DNA from: Sympetrum striolatum
Lineage: Eukaryota; Arthropoda; Insecta; Odonata; Libellulidae
Reading direction: 5' to 3'
NCBI GenBank assembly: GCA_947579665.1
Contig: OX388350.1
Coordinates: forward strand, 80,805,152 to 80,869,151
Length of the DNA stretch: 64,000 nt
A model generated the notes under the pieces. That model saw only the letters and a list, made by a program, of their open reading frames with translations, ran no database searches and was not told the DNA's origin. The position numbers were made by a program, and so were the translations under genes. Each line of letters opens with the position of its first letter. Position 1 is the first letter of the stretch. Shown here one piece after another: positions 19,071-31,799 of this stretch.

Positions 19071-22000
19071 TTTTATACTTATGAAATTTGTTTCCAAAAT
19101 GATTCCTTAATTCTTAGCATAAATAAATGTACACTGAAAGTAACATAAAGCGATGTTAACTAAGCGATATTAGCGAATCGATGACCTTTTAATTTTTTAT
19201 TTTACCCTGAAATCTTATTTTTTGTGTTATTTATAGCCATCTTTAATTAAAATCAGATTCTCCGTTTCGATTCACTGCTTAAAACCAAATAAATGCATAA
19301 TGATCATCAGTTATAACAATTACACATATTAAGACATATTATAAAGGAAAAAAAATGAACTGTTTGCACTATACGAACCTACCAGTGTCTAGCTAACCTA
19401 AATGAGCGCTTAACCGCGCAAACAGCGGGGCTTAGGCTAGCTAACCCGGGGCCCGACTAACAATTATTTAACATTTTGTTTTCGTTTCCCTCTCATATAT
19501 AAAAAAATGTCTCGTACTAGAGAAAGACCGTAGATTTCGGTGATACGTATTTTACTTCGTCGAACTTGGTTTAAAAATGACAAATGTAGAATTTAAGTAT
19601 TTTCTACCATTTCAAACAAAGTAATCCAAAATATCTGGAAAATTTATGCACATTTTAATATTGAAGCCTTGAATTATATTAGTATGTAAAAGGACAAGAA
19701 AAAAATATCTTTCATTCGAAAGTTATGAACATGCGCGGATTTTAGCAATGATTTTGAACACTTATGCATTCATAGAATTGCAAAAGAATTCTTATTGAGC
19801 TGCAACTTGGTCGCATAGGGCTTCTCAAATGGGATGCAAAATTGTAGCAATTGGCAGGAATGTTTCATACGGAGTGTGGCTCCCAATATCTAATGGAATA
19901 ACATTTTTTCAACGAATTTAAACCCGAGAGACGGTTTAATACGGTAAAGATCGATTCCTAACATATAATCCGGTATCGTTTGGTATTTATAGAAACTAGC
20001 TATGCGTCTTCTAACACCTGATAGTTCTGTGGAATTACCTTTGAAAGCGTTTCTTCTTTTTAATTATCAGCTGTCAACGATTATCAGAAGCTTTCGTTAG
20101 ATTGACGGCTTGAAAGATAGGAAAACTAGTAGATATCACTGGCTTTTACAGAGACTACTTTCAAATTAAACTTTATGGAGACGGTAATCATCTCCAAGCT
20201 CACAGATACGAAGAACTTAATGTAGCCATCCTTCATTGGCCTCCATCCTATTCCGTACGTAACTTCAATTAGCTTGCAACCCTTTTGGATTGGGCTGAAG
20301 ACAATGACCGAATATGTTGGATGACATAAGGGGTTAGGTTTCCAATTGGGAAATGGAGGAGATGGCGCTTAGTAAGGATTCGACACTCTAGAACTAATCA
20401 TCGTCATGAGTACACTCAATATACATCTGTTGTATTTCTTTATCCACTGCTATAACGTACATATTCATAGTCTATGAATGTAGTTTTAGTATCTTCAGTG
20501 CAGAACAAATGAAAATTTTAAATTTATAAAACACGCAGGTTGTCAAAAATTCCTCAACGCCGATCCCTTTCGAAAAGGCGTCGCTCGTTGACCTATCAAT
20601 AGATATGATTTCTACATAAATAATTCGCACTGGATTTTGGTTTGTTTGCCTAGTTACTCAGTGACCCAAAATGTAGGCACTTTCCTGCTGGAGCTTTTTA
20701 GACCTTAAACGTGGATTTCTCATGGCTCATCATCCCAATACTCAACAAATATCCCTCGAACAGAAATACCTCTGTTTTTGCCATTTCTGGGGCATCTGCG
20801 CTCATTGACGGCTGTGGGGGTCCCATATGCTACGGTCGACAATGAGACTTCTAATTGGCACACATGGTTTAATTAATAATAAATTATATTAAGAATTATA
20901 ATAATGGAACCCTAGGATAGAATACCAGTAAAAATTACGTGACAACTTTATGAATTAACAAAATAGATTCTTTCTCGATTATAATCAATCGATTTTTCAT
21001 TTCACGTCACACTCTCTATGTAGAATATGCGATGTTCCTTATTCTTTTCTTAAAAAGAAACTTTTGTTTAATATCGTCTATTAAATAAATGAGTAACATT
21101 CCACCATTTCCAATTATGAATCTAGGATGTTTTCGTTAACTAATTCTCTGCGTTTTCATTGAAATTACTTCTATTCGCATTTATATTTCATAGCAGAAAT
21201 GTTTTCAAAATCCTACTTATCCCTACTAAAATGTAAATAGTAGAATCTCTAGAGTTAAATTTAAAATGAATGGCTGAGATATTAATCGAAAAGGGATTAG
21301 GAATTCTTTGAGATATATCATTTAATGATTGAACCACAGCTATTTCAATATTTTTTTATTTACAAAAATCATATCATACCAATACGGAAATATTTTGCAC
21401 CAGTTCAATATTGTTAACCTTAATGGTGGAAACACCTCTGCATGCTAATATTCTTCTCTTTTCTCCATTCTTTTTCAAACAATATCTTTCTCTTTTGGTG
21501 AAGTAAAAAACCTTTAACCTTTTGAAATAAAATATCTAACGCCGAATTCAATTTGGTTTGGTGTAGGTGACCACGGTTTTTATTTGATAAAACGTTTTCA
21601 GATTTACATTCTTGAGTTTCAAAACTCTTACAACGTTGTTATCTTTCCTTTCTTTGATATTTTAAAAACCGTTTGCTACTCACAAGAAGTACCAAACATC
21701 ATCTACGTGTAAAATATAATATTTAAATTAGGAGCAATTTTATTTAAAATAGAAAAAGGTGTAGCTTAGTGAGTAGGATGTATTCAGATGATTCTCAAGC
21801 CTTTGAAGACTTATCTAATGTTCATTGAAACATCTCTATTGAGGTTCGTTTGGGATAACATACTTCAAATAATATACCTTTCACTCCCTTGTATTTATTT
21901 TGGCGTTGTAGAAAGCAACGTTTGTGCTGAACAGTTATAATGATGGTTTTAATGATTCATTACGGTTACAATGCATAACATGGAAGAATTAGTTTTACAG

Positions 22001-22234
22001 AACATAAAATAAAGTGTCAAAGAAAATAGGCAAAAAGAGGGAACTAATTTTTCTGCCTTAATACATACTATATTAACTCATAATAAACACTATGACTTCG
22101 TATATTAAAAAATACTTAGAAACCTTTATAACTGATTGAAAAATATTACACCCCTTTTAACTTTGAGAAGAGATAACTCTGGCTGAATTCTACAGAAGAA
22201 CAATTAATAATCATCATACATATATCTCCTTTGT
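19071..22234. other. Long intron interior, nothing recognised
   Basis: This is AT-rich sequence inside the PGRP gene's large intron. There is no duplicate of it in the window and no open frame of note. A GC-richer patch at about 19380-19460 holds an imperfect inverted repeat around AGCTAACC / GGCTAGCT. I see no exon-like segment conserved elsewhere. Confidence 0.5.
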
Positions 22235-22300
22235 ATATGGTGCAACATGACCTTTGCTGTCGAGGCACCTTTTAACCCTTAATACTACTACTACAAATAA
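22235..22300 (+). mobile_element. SINE 3' tail fragment
   Basis: ATGGTGCAACATGACCTTTG and CACCTTTTAACCC followed by TACTACTACTAC match the body and tail of the SINE at 4425-4555. The tRNA head is missing. Confidence 0.6.
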
Positions 22301-24219
22301 TTATCCATCCAATGAATGGTGAATGGTTTTTTTTAAATGCTACAGCTGTTACATACAGCAAGGAAAACATCAAATTACGTTTAAATTATGAAATAATATC
22401 TGCTTGTGTACAGGAAACTTTTTATATAGGAGATGGTAAAGTTTTCTTTGGGTAGACATCGATAGAGTTCTCAATTGCAGCAAAAATACTCTGACAACTT
22501 TATTTGGTGATGGTGAGCAATTAAAGGTACTGCCGGTGAAACTAGTATGTTGAAATTTCAGTAACTTTAAACCATTTCCGGGTAATTTTGAGCCAATATC
22601 ACTAAACTATGCAAAACACCAACCTCATTTGCTTTTGAAACACGGTTAATATTCAATGTCATATTAGGGTTTAAAAATTTTATTTTGAATGTAGTGTTTA
22701 GCTAATTCTTCACTTTGTGTACCTTCTCATTTTCACTGCATATATCTTAATATAAGCCACTCTGATTTTTACTCTGATTTTTGATCAATGAGTGGTACAG
22801 GCTATCACATTAGTAATGGAAGGAATCAATTACCATCTATACATTTTAAATGGCTTAACGCTACATCCACATGACTCAATACTGTTCGGGGCCTTGATGT
22901 CACACTGATTTGGTAAATCACGGATAGGCTTAATTTGTCGTGATACCTACGAACCATTTTCACTATCTGTAATATTCTAGGTACGATTGGAAAGTAATGC
23001 TTTCTTAAAATGTGATACTTTCGTCATGCATTTGGAAAATAAGTGAAATTATTGATAATGAAGATTTACAGAGGGAAAGATATATACAGACCGATACGAA
23101 ATAATAGAAATTTTGGGAACTATACATGTATATGTATATTATTGTTAATTAACTAATATTACGCGGAGAATAAAGAGAATGGGTTATTAAATCATTTATT
23201 TTATTCGTTCATGCCTGTGTATTGATACATGAAGAAAGATTATGAAAGTAGCAAATGTTGCATAAGGAAAAACTTCTAGTGTGCGAATGTTGCATTCTGA
23301 TTAAACCTTTAATAGCTATCAATTTCTCGGCAGAGCCTAAACTGATTACATATCCAACTCATTATAATGGGCGATGGAAACGATATCAAAATACGAACGA
23401 AGGGCAAAATAACACACTACCAACACAAACTAATAACAAAAATAAACAGTACATATTAAAACGATGAAAACTTAAAAAGTAACAGTGAATGATGAAAATT
23501 ATTAATAAATATAAAAGAAATCTAATAAAGAAGACAAATGGAGTAAAATATCACAGAAGAAAACCTTTTAATTATTATCAATCAGCCAGAGCTCAATCTA
23601 TAGCAAGACACTGAGCGATAGACGCATTGCATTGTTTGCCATGTAAACAAACCTATAGTAACGAACTTTATTGCTATTGTGAAGAGTAATCAATAACGGC
23701 AAGACCACTATTATAACTGAATAATAATATTTTTAAATTAATACGCGTGTTTTAAATTCCAAACTGACTTCCAAATAAAACTTTGACGAAATATAGTAAG
23801 CATATTGAATATAATATTATTATGAAATGGTATAAATGAAAATGACATTTTAGCGTAAATATGTTACAATAAACAGAAAATGGGTAAATTATGATATGAC
23901 TCTAAAAAGGTGGTTGATATTGATAATATTATTAAATAAAACTTATAGAAAATACATTTTTGTAACCTCTTTAGATAACTGTATATACGTAAATATCAGA
24001 TCAAAGGAGGATTATTGCAAGAGCGGAAACGAATAAAATCGATTGTGGCAAGCTTTTTCGAGGGGAAATCCATAACAGAGGATGTTAAGAATGAAGATTT
24101 TTTACAAATACTTTTTTCCACACATTTATTTGAAACACGGCCGGTTTTGGCACAGATCGGCCATCTTCAGGTGAGGAAGTTACAAACAAGCAGGCTATAG
24201 TTATAATTTATATAGGGAA
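22301..24219. other. Intron interior, no gene seen
   Basis: AT-rich sequence without recognised repeats or conserved open frames. Small frames at 23255-23467 and 24015-24200 show no recognisable domain and no second copy to compare; I leave them uncalled. Confidence 0.45.
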
Positions 24220-24395
24220 AAGGAGTGGTATTTTGTGTGTGTAAGGAAAGAAAGCAAGAGGAAAGGGTAGAGAGAAGGGGAGGGAAGTGGGAGAAAGAAA
24301 GGTTAAGTATTGTGGGAGCTTTCCGGGGGGTAAAGGCAGGTCTTATCTGGGAGAGAGCTTTTAGGAAGTGTACAAAGAAGTAAGGGAGTATAAGG
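24220..24395 (+). repeat. Purine-rich, G/A-biased tract
   Basis: The plus strand is almost all A and G for about 170 bases (GGAAAGGGTAGAGAGAAGGG and similar). A similar bias is seen at 41840-41950 and, more G-rich, at 46505-46692. It could be a degenerate minisatellite. There is no coding evidence. Confidence 0.4.
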
Positions 24396-24424
24396 TACAA
24401 GAATTATACATTATAAACGAACTT

Positions 24425-24980
24425 TGAAAAATAAAGTTCGTCTTCCGGTAAACCGAATTACTCAATTACCGAATTATGTATGAAATTTGGTGTTGTTACG
24501 ACAAATAGTTTTCATGTTAGAGCGCCCACAATGCACATAATCAGCAAGTTCCTGTTTATATATATTTCACAAATCACTTCTAAACAACAGTGATACAAAA
24601 TATGTTTCATACAAAAGTTATTGTAAATTGAATTTTTAAAACTTTTATAAATAATAGAATATACCTTAATATCATATGTTTGGAGATATTTTGCAGAAAC
24701 GGAAATTAGTTTCGAAGAATAGAGGTCAACTTCCAGTTAATCGATTTACTCCAAAAGCCAATCAACTGTGATAGCACCCACCACATAAGAAGTTTGGTAT
24801 TAATACGACTAAACAAACACACACACACACACAAACAATTACACATACACACAGACATCGTTCCGAAAAATGGTTAAAACGTGTTCTAGGGCCCCAATAC
24901 ATGTATTTCCGTTAAAATCTCGAAGTCGATTTTTTCATGAAAACAATACTCTCTCTATACTTCGTATATGGGGAAAGTAA
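24425..24980 (+). mobile_element. Helentron/HINE-like repeat, rearranged copy
   Basis: It seems to be made of two partial pieces: 24425-24535 (CTTCCGGTAAACCGAATTAC to GAGCGCCCACAATG), then 24536-24980 carrying the internal part, a CA microsatellite (about 24815-24850) and the terminal hairpin ending TTCGTATATGGGGAAAGTAA. The TC start is missing. Confidence 0.55.
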
Positions 24981-25394
24981 TAAATGTAAATACCATTAGC
25001 AATTTAATTAATAAAAATTAAATTTTTCAATTTGTTCATATATCCTAAACAAGGGCAATTGATGCAAGGAAATTGCTTCTCCCGGGCCTTGTCTGTACAA
25101 ATTTTCCAAGAATTCAATTTTAATGGCTATTTTTCTAAGACAAGGTACCAGTATGGGTCCTATGTGCATCTTATACATGGTATCTGGGGGAGATATTAAA
25201 CATCTACAAGTTCATAGAGAAGCAGTGATTTTGTATTCAACTTTCATTACTCTCCATTCCATTCCTTAAGAGACCTCATTTGGATTGCAACCCTTACGAG
25301 CAGGATAGATGTATGAAATATACTTTATCATAAATCCTACAGTACATAATATACAGATTATCTTTACAAATTTAACAAGTTGGAAACAACAGCG

Positions 25395-25424
25395 AATCCC
25401 TCTTTTAAAGAATAAAGAGGGATT
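25395..25424. repeat. Perfect 11-base hairpin
   Basis: AATCCCTCTTT (25395-25405) and AAAGAGGGATT (25414-25424) form a perfect stem with an 8-base loop, about 1 kb before the PGRP last exon. It has no obvious counterpart in P1 or P4. No function is assigned. Confidence 0.5.
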
Positions 25425-25685
25425 AAAGAAGGTGTCGTCCATGAGGCATCGTCTGAACCTCTTGTTTCAATCCAGCGAAGATTTCCCTAAATTAACAAAC
25501 AGAAAGGTCGAACACATTCCCTCTTATGTAGAAGGCGTTGCTATTTCATCGTTTCAATTGTACACTTAATATTCAAGGAGGGATTCCTTCTAAAAATTAA
25601 TGACAATTCACGTACAAGTAATGTGCAACACATCTTTCGTTAAATGAGCTCAATAAAGTGGAAAACAGAAATCTGATGTGGCCAG

Positions 25686-26350
25686 CACATGACTTTCTCC
25701 AAATATAAGATGTAAATATTTATCTACGACATTATTTTCGAACTCTATATTAAATCTAAACTTGGAAGATAAGTGATTAATTTATATAATATTATCTTTT
25801 ACGTCACAAACATTATAAATAATGTTTTTAGGGACATGTTCGATGAAAAAGGATGAATTGGCCTTTCGCCCAGAGCGCCCAAAAAGTGCACAATCAGCAA
25901 CTTCCGGTTTATCAGTATTTCAAGAATAACTCCTAAACAATCAGTTATAAAAAATATGTTTCATTCAAACGTTATAGTAAATTACAGTTTCTAAAATTTT
26001 TTTAAATAATAGCATATACCTAAATATCATATTAATGGAGATATTTTGCAAAACCGGAAATTTGCTTTGAGGAATAAAGCTCAACTTCCGGTTAACCGAT
26101 TTACTCCAAAACTAATCAACTCTGACAGCACCAACCACAGTGCTATATATGAAATTACGTATTGATACGACTAATAGTTTTCATGTGAGAGTGCCCACTA
26201 TCACACACACACACACATACACACAGACATCATTCCGAAAATGGTCAAAACGTGTTCTTGGGACCCTAAAACATGTATTTCCGTTGAAATTTCGAAGTAA
26301 ATTTTTTTCGTGAAAACAATACTTTCTATATACAACGTATATGGAGAAAC
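25686..26350 (+). mobile_element. Helentron/HINE-like repeat, full-length copy
   Basis: This is the best complete copy in the forward sense. It begins at TCTGATGTGGCC (slightly before 25686), then ACTTTCTCC, the long AT-rich core, a CA microsatellite near 26200-26225, and the end hairpin finishing ACGTATATGGAGAAA at about 26349. It ends about 110 bases before the PGRP last exon. P1 and P4 lack it at this position (700-790 and 47760-47850), so it entered this copy alone. Confidence 0.68.
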
Positions 26351-26462
26351 CAAAAACCTAATTGAAGAAATAAAATATCATGGCTTCATAGTTACGATAT
26401 TGGTCTCTGCAATACCAGTGGAACCAATCAAATCTAAATTAATTCAATCACTTCTTTTACAG

Positions 26463-27544
26463 GTGAAGAGGAGCTAAACTTCGTGGCGAGAACCGAATGG
26501 ATAGGAGATGGGAATATATCTCGTGAATGGAGAAAACAAGAAGCTGATTTACTCCTTGTTGATGGGCATGGCTACACTACTTTTTGGGATGAAATATACG
26601 AAGAGTTTCGAAATGCCGTCGCTCCAGAAAACAATTACATTAGTTTAAGGATTTTGTGTGGGCGTACAAATTTTAAATATTGCAGTCACCCTCCGCCCAA
26701 CTTTTGGATATCGGACGATGGAAAAGTATTCGAAGGGTTCGGATGGAACCGTTTTAATTATTTAGGCAATGGCGGATTAGGAGCAAGATCCCTGATTATA
26801 GCATTTATCAAGAAAGATAAAGACGCTGACCCGTCTGCGGCAGCGATTAAGGCTTTTAATGTGTTAGTAAAAGCGGCAATATGCAAAAAGAAATTATCGC
26901 TTAACTATAGCCTCATCCCATACTACCTTATAAACGACTATTATTCATTGGGCAACGATAGTTTCGAACGAAAAGAAATGAAGACATGGCATTCGTACAA
27001 GGACGATTTGGACTTTCTAATTCCACGCGAGAGAGTCGAAAGTATAAACCCCCAAATAATACCAAAAGAGAAGTGGGGGAAAGCTAAACCAAAAGGAAAA
27101 TTGATGGCTCTTTCATCCCCAATCGAATACATAATCATATTACAGTGGAAAGCGAGATGCTTCTCCAACTGCACGAATTATCTTAATTCATTAGAGAGAT
27201 ATTATGACATACGTAATAGAACGATTGAATTTAATTTTTTACTTTCCGAAGACGAAAGAGCGTACGAAGTCATGGGTTGGGAGGGGACTTGGGACAAAAA
27301 ATTCCAAAAGAAAAAAGCCATTAGAGTGGGATTCTTGGGATATTTTAACAGCTACGGCCCAAGTAAACCAATGTTCATTGCATTAAATGCCTTAATCCTG
27401 GATGGCCTACGCTTAGGAAAGCTATCGACACATTATAATATAGTAACAATGAATACAGTCTATTCATCCAGATATTTAGGCTACGTGGGGGATTTTCTAG
27501 AAAATGTAATAAGAAAATTAGACAGATACACCGAGAAGTATTAG
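26463..27544 (+). CDS. PGRP-like gene, last exon, two PGRP-like domains
   Basis: The acceptor CTTCTTTTACAG ends at 26462, and phase 1 joins G + GT to give residue 116. The protein ends at residue 475 (TAG 27542-27544). Domain 1 (about residues 120-275) carries the PGRP hallmarks FVARTEW, NFWISDDGKVFEGFGWNR and GARSLIIAFI, then the LSLNYSLIPYYL helix region. Domain 2 (about 312-475) shows IIPKEKWGKA, the CFSNC cysteine pair (348 and 352), IEFNFLLSEDERAYEVMGW, and ALNALILDGLRLGKLSTHYN. In active PGRP amidases two His and a Cys bind zinc; the YGHRDV-type segment and the C-terminal Cys are replaced in both domains, so a binding or decoy role, not peptidoglycan cleavage, is inferred. No membrane segment follows. 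Both domains lie in one exon, without introns. This is the only unbroken copy seen in the window. The PGRP assignment rests on motif order and is fairly firm; the sequence is very divergent. Confidence 0.85.
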
Positions 27545-27652
27545 GTTTGACCATCTCTTTCCCTTGTATTACAAAGTTATTTTTTAGTTCTCTCTTTCCC
27601 CGATTCACAAAAGGATTTAGAACATGTATAGTGCCATATTTAGTACATTTTT

Positions 27653-27855
27653 AGGGAGATCGGTTTTCGAAGGGCAGGGATGAGACTTGGTGGAAACCTG
27701 ACCACATGAAAGAAGCCATTAAAGTGGGATTCATGGGAAGTTTCAAAAGGCTACGACCCGAGCGAAGCAATATTCCTTGGGCTAAATGCCTTAATTCAGG
27801 ATGGTCTACGATCAGGAAACTTATCGATAAATTGCAAGATAGTTAAAATAAAACA
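27653..27855 (+). pseudogene. PGRP half-domain relic after intact exon
   Basis: It is homologous to 1973-2174 and 48986-49188. It reads GRDETWWKPDHMKEAIKVGF and then MGSF before the frameshift (an extra G in AAAAGGCTACG, against AACAGCTACG in the open relics). It lies about 110 bases beyond the stop codon, so it would fall in the 3'UTR if transcribed. Confidence 0.75.
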
Positions 27856-28616
27856 GTTATCAATCGCTACCATTACACTATATGGGTAATATCCAATTAG
27901 AAATATACGCAGATATATGCTAAGTTTGAACACATTCTTTCGTTTGAAGGCAAATAATCTTTTGTTTGAAATTTCTTTAATTGATTAACGATTACGATCA
28001 CAGGACCAGTGATAGTAACCCAACTAAGGAAAACATTATGATTCGGGTGTACTTCGTTATTTTTTATTCTGTTTACATTATGTATGCAACCAAATACCCG
28101 AATGGAAGTAAAATATGAATGAGTTTATTAAATTTGAACAAAACACCACAGTTAATATTACAGAGCACACTTCTTTCGTTTGAAAATCAATTTTCGTTTG
28201 AGCTTAGTTTCACTGAAATATGACAATGATGAGCGGTCGTATTCGCCTGCGTGCCCTTTTTTGATCAATTTAACATTCGTTATATATCCTTAAATATTAA
28301 TAATGGCTGACCGAACTTAATACATATTAGTAGTAAAGCATAATTAAATACGGAAAAATTTGAGCAAAGCGTAGCTACAGTTGTATTTAACAATTATAAA
28401 TTTGGTTAAAATTTGATTTCTTAAACTATTTTTTGTTTACCATATTTGTTTGGAATCATAAATATTATTTGGACTTAACAAATCACAAATGTTTATTAAT
28501 AAATACTGGTATAAAATATTCAGCTACTACAATGAACCATGTTAGTAGTTAAACATGAAAATACAAGGCATGTTTCAGCAAAAGTCTTCGGATTTATTAA
28601 CAAAATGTAAATTTTA
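27856..28616. other. Non-coding 3' flank of intact gene
   Basis: It matches 2175-2935 and 49189-49950 with scattered differences. It contains no gene. Confidence 0.6.
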
Positions 28617-29886
28617 TTCCATACTAGCTGTACCCTTCACACGTTGTTGTGTTTGAACAAAAAGGCAGTTTTGATATCTCAAACATAATTTATTAATGAT
28701 CAAATTTATACAGTACATCAAAATGAAAATTAACAATAAAATTATCCCTACATATATGTTATTTGAATATAAGATATGTACAAAACATAGATATACATAG
28801 TTGATGGTAGAATAAACATGCTTCTTCACTTGTGATATTGAACAATATTGCAAACGAATTTCAGTGGAACAATAATTTTGTAATTATAAAATATCATCAT
28901 GAAATTAATGAGATTTGATGATTACAATAAAATATGCGCAAATACAATTTATGTATTTAAAATATTTTAAATTTTAATATAATTTGTAATATTTAAACAA
29001 TAATTGAAAAAATATAAATTCTGCCCAAATGGGATCAATTTATGTATCGTATTTCTATTTTTCCCGTAGAAAATCCATTCGCAATTTGAATGGCAGGCAG
29101 CTATTCGCGTTGCAAGGCTATTAGAATGAAATCATATATACTATCTTTATTACTTTCATTCGGTATATAAGAAAATATATTATCACAGTACCTTTTCAGT
29201 TCGGAGTAAGATATGCTAAATTATGTGCTACTCTACACTTCGCATCTCGCAAATCTCAAAGAGAACCCATATTCAACTGAAGAAGACCTAATAATGAAAT
29301 TCAGTCTCGTCAAAGACGGAATTAAATTGAAATGTTGAAAATAGATGACATTTGTAATCAAAGTCGATAACATCATCAACTCACCAAGTTGTGCAGTACG
29401 TACAATCTCATGAATTTATCTAAATATCATTATCATTAAATATCAAAAACCGTTTACTCCACGATAATATACGTAAATATTTACGTTGCTATAAACAAAC
29501 ATCATTTGAATACTGGATATTTTCAATTTGTTTTTATGAGAAAATTCAACAATCGCATTCGTCGTAATTGAGAAATAGTTTGTTTATAGCCTCAAAATTC
29601 CTCCATATGTTGGTTATTTCTAATTTAATTTTGCAGAAGAAAGGAAGCATGCAAGTGGTAAAATCGAAGTTAACATGTATTTCTCATGGGAACAGTTTTT
29701 CCTTTCTGGAGACGAACTGAATACTCCGATTTAAAAAACAATTCAAAAACCTTCCCGGGGATATACCTAATAATTTCGCAAATTTTCACGACAATTAGAT
29801 GTATGGTTTTTGAATCAATCGAGTACAGACAAACAGACACACATTCATTTAAATACATATATATATATATTTATATATAAAGATTT
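28617..29886. mobile_element. 1.27 kb insertion in P3 flank
   Basis: P1 (about 2938) and P4 (about 49955) read straight across this place, so this block is an insertion or the others share a loss. It opens with ACTAGCTGTACCCTTCACAC and closes with a segment (CACGACAATTAGATGTATGG, then ACAGACAAACAGACACACAT and a TATA run). This ACTAGCTG...ACAAACAGAC...TATATA layout is often seen in arthropod repeats of uncertain class. No intact open frame is present. A target-site duplication was not resolved. Confidence 0.65.
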
Positions 29887-31155
29887 ATTAGTATTAAGGT
29901 TATTTTTTCTGTGATATATATTTAGAAAATGAAATATCTTAATTAAAAGAATTTTATAAATAATTATGGAAAAATTCACAGTTCCTATATATAAAAAAAA
30001 ATTTGAAGAGTGATAATTGAAAATTTCTGAGTCTGATAAGAATACATAATGTTCCACTAAGGACAATTCTTCCCTCGGAAAAAATTGTCCTCTGAATTCC
30101 AGATTAAAATGTTCTTTCTGCAATGAATGCCTTTTTCAAGTGCTTGCATCAAAATATTTTTGTTTATTTCATTTAGAATCGTCAATTTTATATACTATGT
30201 ATATAATTTCTACTCTACTGATATTTTTTCATTTATTCATATAAATTTTAATTTTTCTTGGTTTTTACAATAGCTATATTTAATTAATGAGACGGAGTAT
30301 CCTCAAATTGTCTTCTTTATAAAACAACCAGATCATATACATTCTGAACGGCAAAAGAGGTCCATTAAAAGTAATCACTTATGTTTTCTATGTACTTTGT
30401 TATTTAGGTATAACTTAATGATATTTTTTTTAATTAAAAAAGTTTTTTTTACGATATAGCAAAATGTACACAAATCATGTATTTTTACATCTGTTCTTTG
30501 ACAATTGTATAACATATTCTGTAATGTTCGTTATTCCTTGTCATGTATAGTGACAACATGGAATCATTAGACTTATCATTATGGCTCTTCAAATCAAAAT
30601 TAAAACCACCAAAATAAATATAAGGGATCGAGAAGACGGCAATACTTTGTTATTATTAAAACACAAGTAAATACTCAAAGATTGCGAAATGAAAAAGAAA
30701 ATGTTTGTCAATACTATTGGATTACATGGCTTGAATTACCAATATCCTTTATGTTTTAATTATAATTAAACATTTGCTGAAATAACAAAAATCATGATTC
30801 AATTCATCCGTATTTAACCTCAATCTGCTCATACTACAATCGCTACTACAGCTGCAATTAATTCTGCAACCAAAAGTAACCAAGTGGTATTCCTCGATTA
30901 CACTAACGAATCAGTTATCAATTTTCCATGAAAAACGAATCTTCCTCTAACTGTCCTCGATCAAGAAAGCCTTCCAAAAGGCACACGAATAAATCAGAAG
31001 AAAGATAATGGGAAAGAAAGAAATGCCCAGTTGAAGGTCAAATATTGCGATTTGTGGATGACAATTAAAATAAGAAAAAACGAGGAAGTGGATGGACAAG
31101 AGAGAGCTAATTTATGCAAGGGGAAGGAGGAAAGAAGGGTTCAGTGGTAATTAAC
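29887..31155. other. Non-coding flank of P3
   Basis: It continues the homology to P1 (2940-4030) and P4 (49955-51040), and its last part also matches the P2 flank (about 12130-12520). No gene is seen. Confidence 0.55.
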
Positions 31156-31748
31156 AGAGTGCGATAACTCTTACCACGACAACTCAATGTGTGACAACTC
31201 ATTGCGCCGATTACATATAGCTGCGACAATTGCTATTATTATTTTGATTTTATTTGAAAGTTACAACGTACTTTATTGCAAAAGACATAGTCATAGAAGA
31301 TGAAATGCTAAAATCTTAATTAGTAAAACCAGGAATGGTTTTAAACTGAAGTGCTTTCAAGCGGTATCCGTACTGTATACAGTAAGGTCCCATAAGCCAA
31401 TGACTTGCTTTTCAGGAGGCACCTATTTTTTGACTCTTTAGGGTAAATATTAAAACAATTACTTCGATTACACTCTTGGTTTGTTTTACATACATAGGAA
31501 TGTAGATTTAATAAATTATTAACTAGTTGAATCACTTATCGGTATTAAGACTGACGGTCAATTGTTTTAACGTTCAAAATTTGATATTACTTTAATTGTC
31601 GTAGCTTTCTGTTGTCGGGGCGATGAGTAATCGCGCAGTCAATTGTCGAAGTGTGAATTGTCGGGTTCGACGAGTAGTCCCAGCCATGAAATGTCCCAAA
31701 GTTGAGTTGTCACACTCTGAGTTGTCGGACTCTAAGTTGTCGCGTCAC
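31156..31748. mobile_element. Foldback element, P3 copy
   Basis: The left arm has AGAGTGCGATAACTCTTACC followed by CGACAACTC motifs. The right arm (about 31605-31748) has GTTGTCGGGGCGATGAG, then repeated GAGTTGTC units. It is a diverged copy of 12531-13140 and 59347-59956. Confidence 0.7.
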
Positions 31749-31799
31749 TGGATAGAAGAACGCATTCATAGATAAAGGAATCGAGGCTTCAAATTTCCA

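Larger units (their letters stand above)
16465..27544 (+). other. Gene model: secreted two-domain PGRP-like protein
   Basis: This is the transcript built from the exons at 16465-16619, 16974-17279, 17566-17664 and 26463-27544. Coding lengths 247 + 99 + 1082 give 1428 bases, 475 residues plus stop, with no frame conflict. The intron of about 8.8 kb before the last exon is swollen by Helentron-like repeats and other AT-rich DNA; in P4 the same intron is under 1 kb. Intron sequence just upstream of the last exon (about 25510-25640) matches that of P1 and P4, which supports joining the early exons to this last exon. An additional small exon inside the long intron cannot be excluded. A weak AATAAA is at 27847-27852. 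Confidence 0.72.

Noticed and set aside
24015..24200. Small basic protein in the long intron
   Set aside because: No domain, no second copy and no splice signals that fit the PGRP-like frame; I could not support it.
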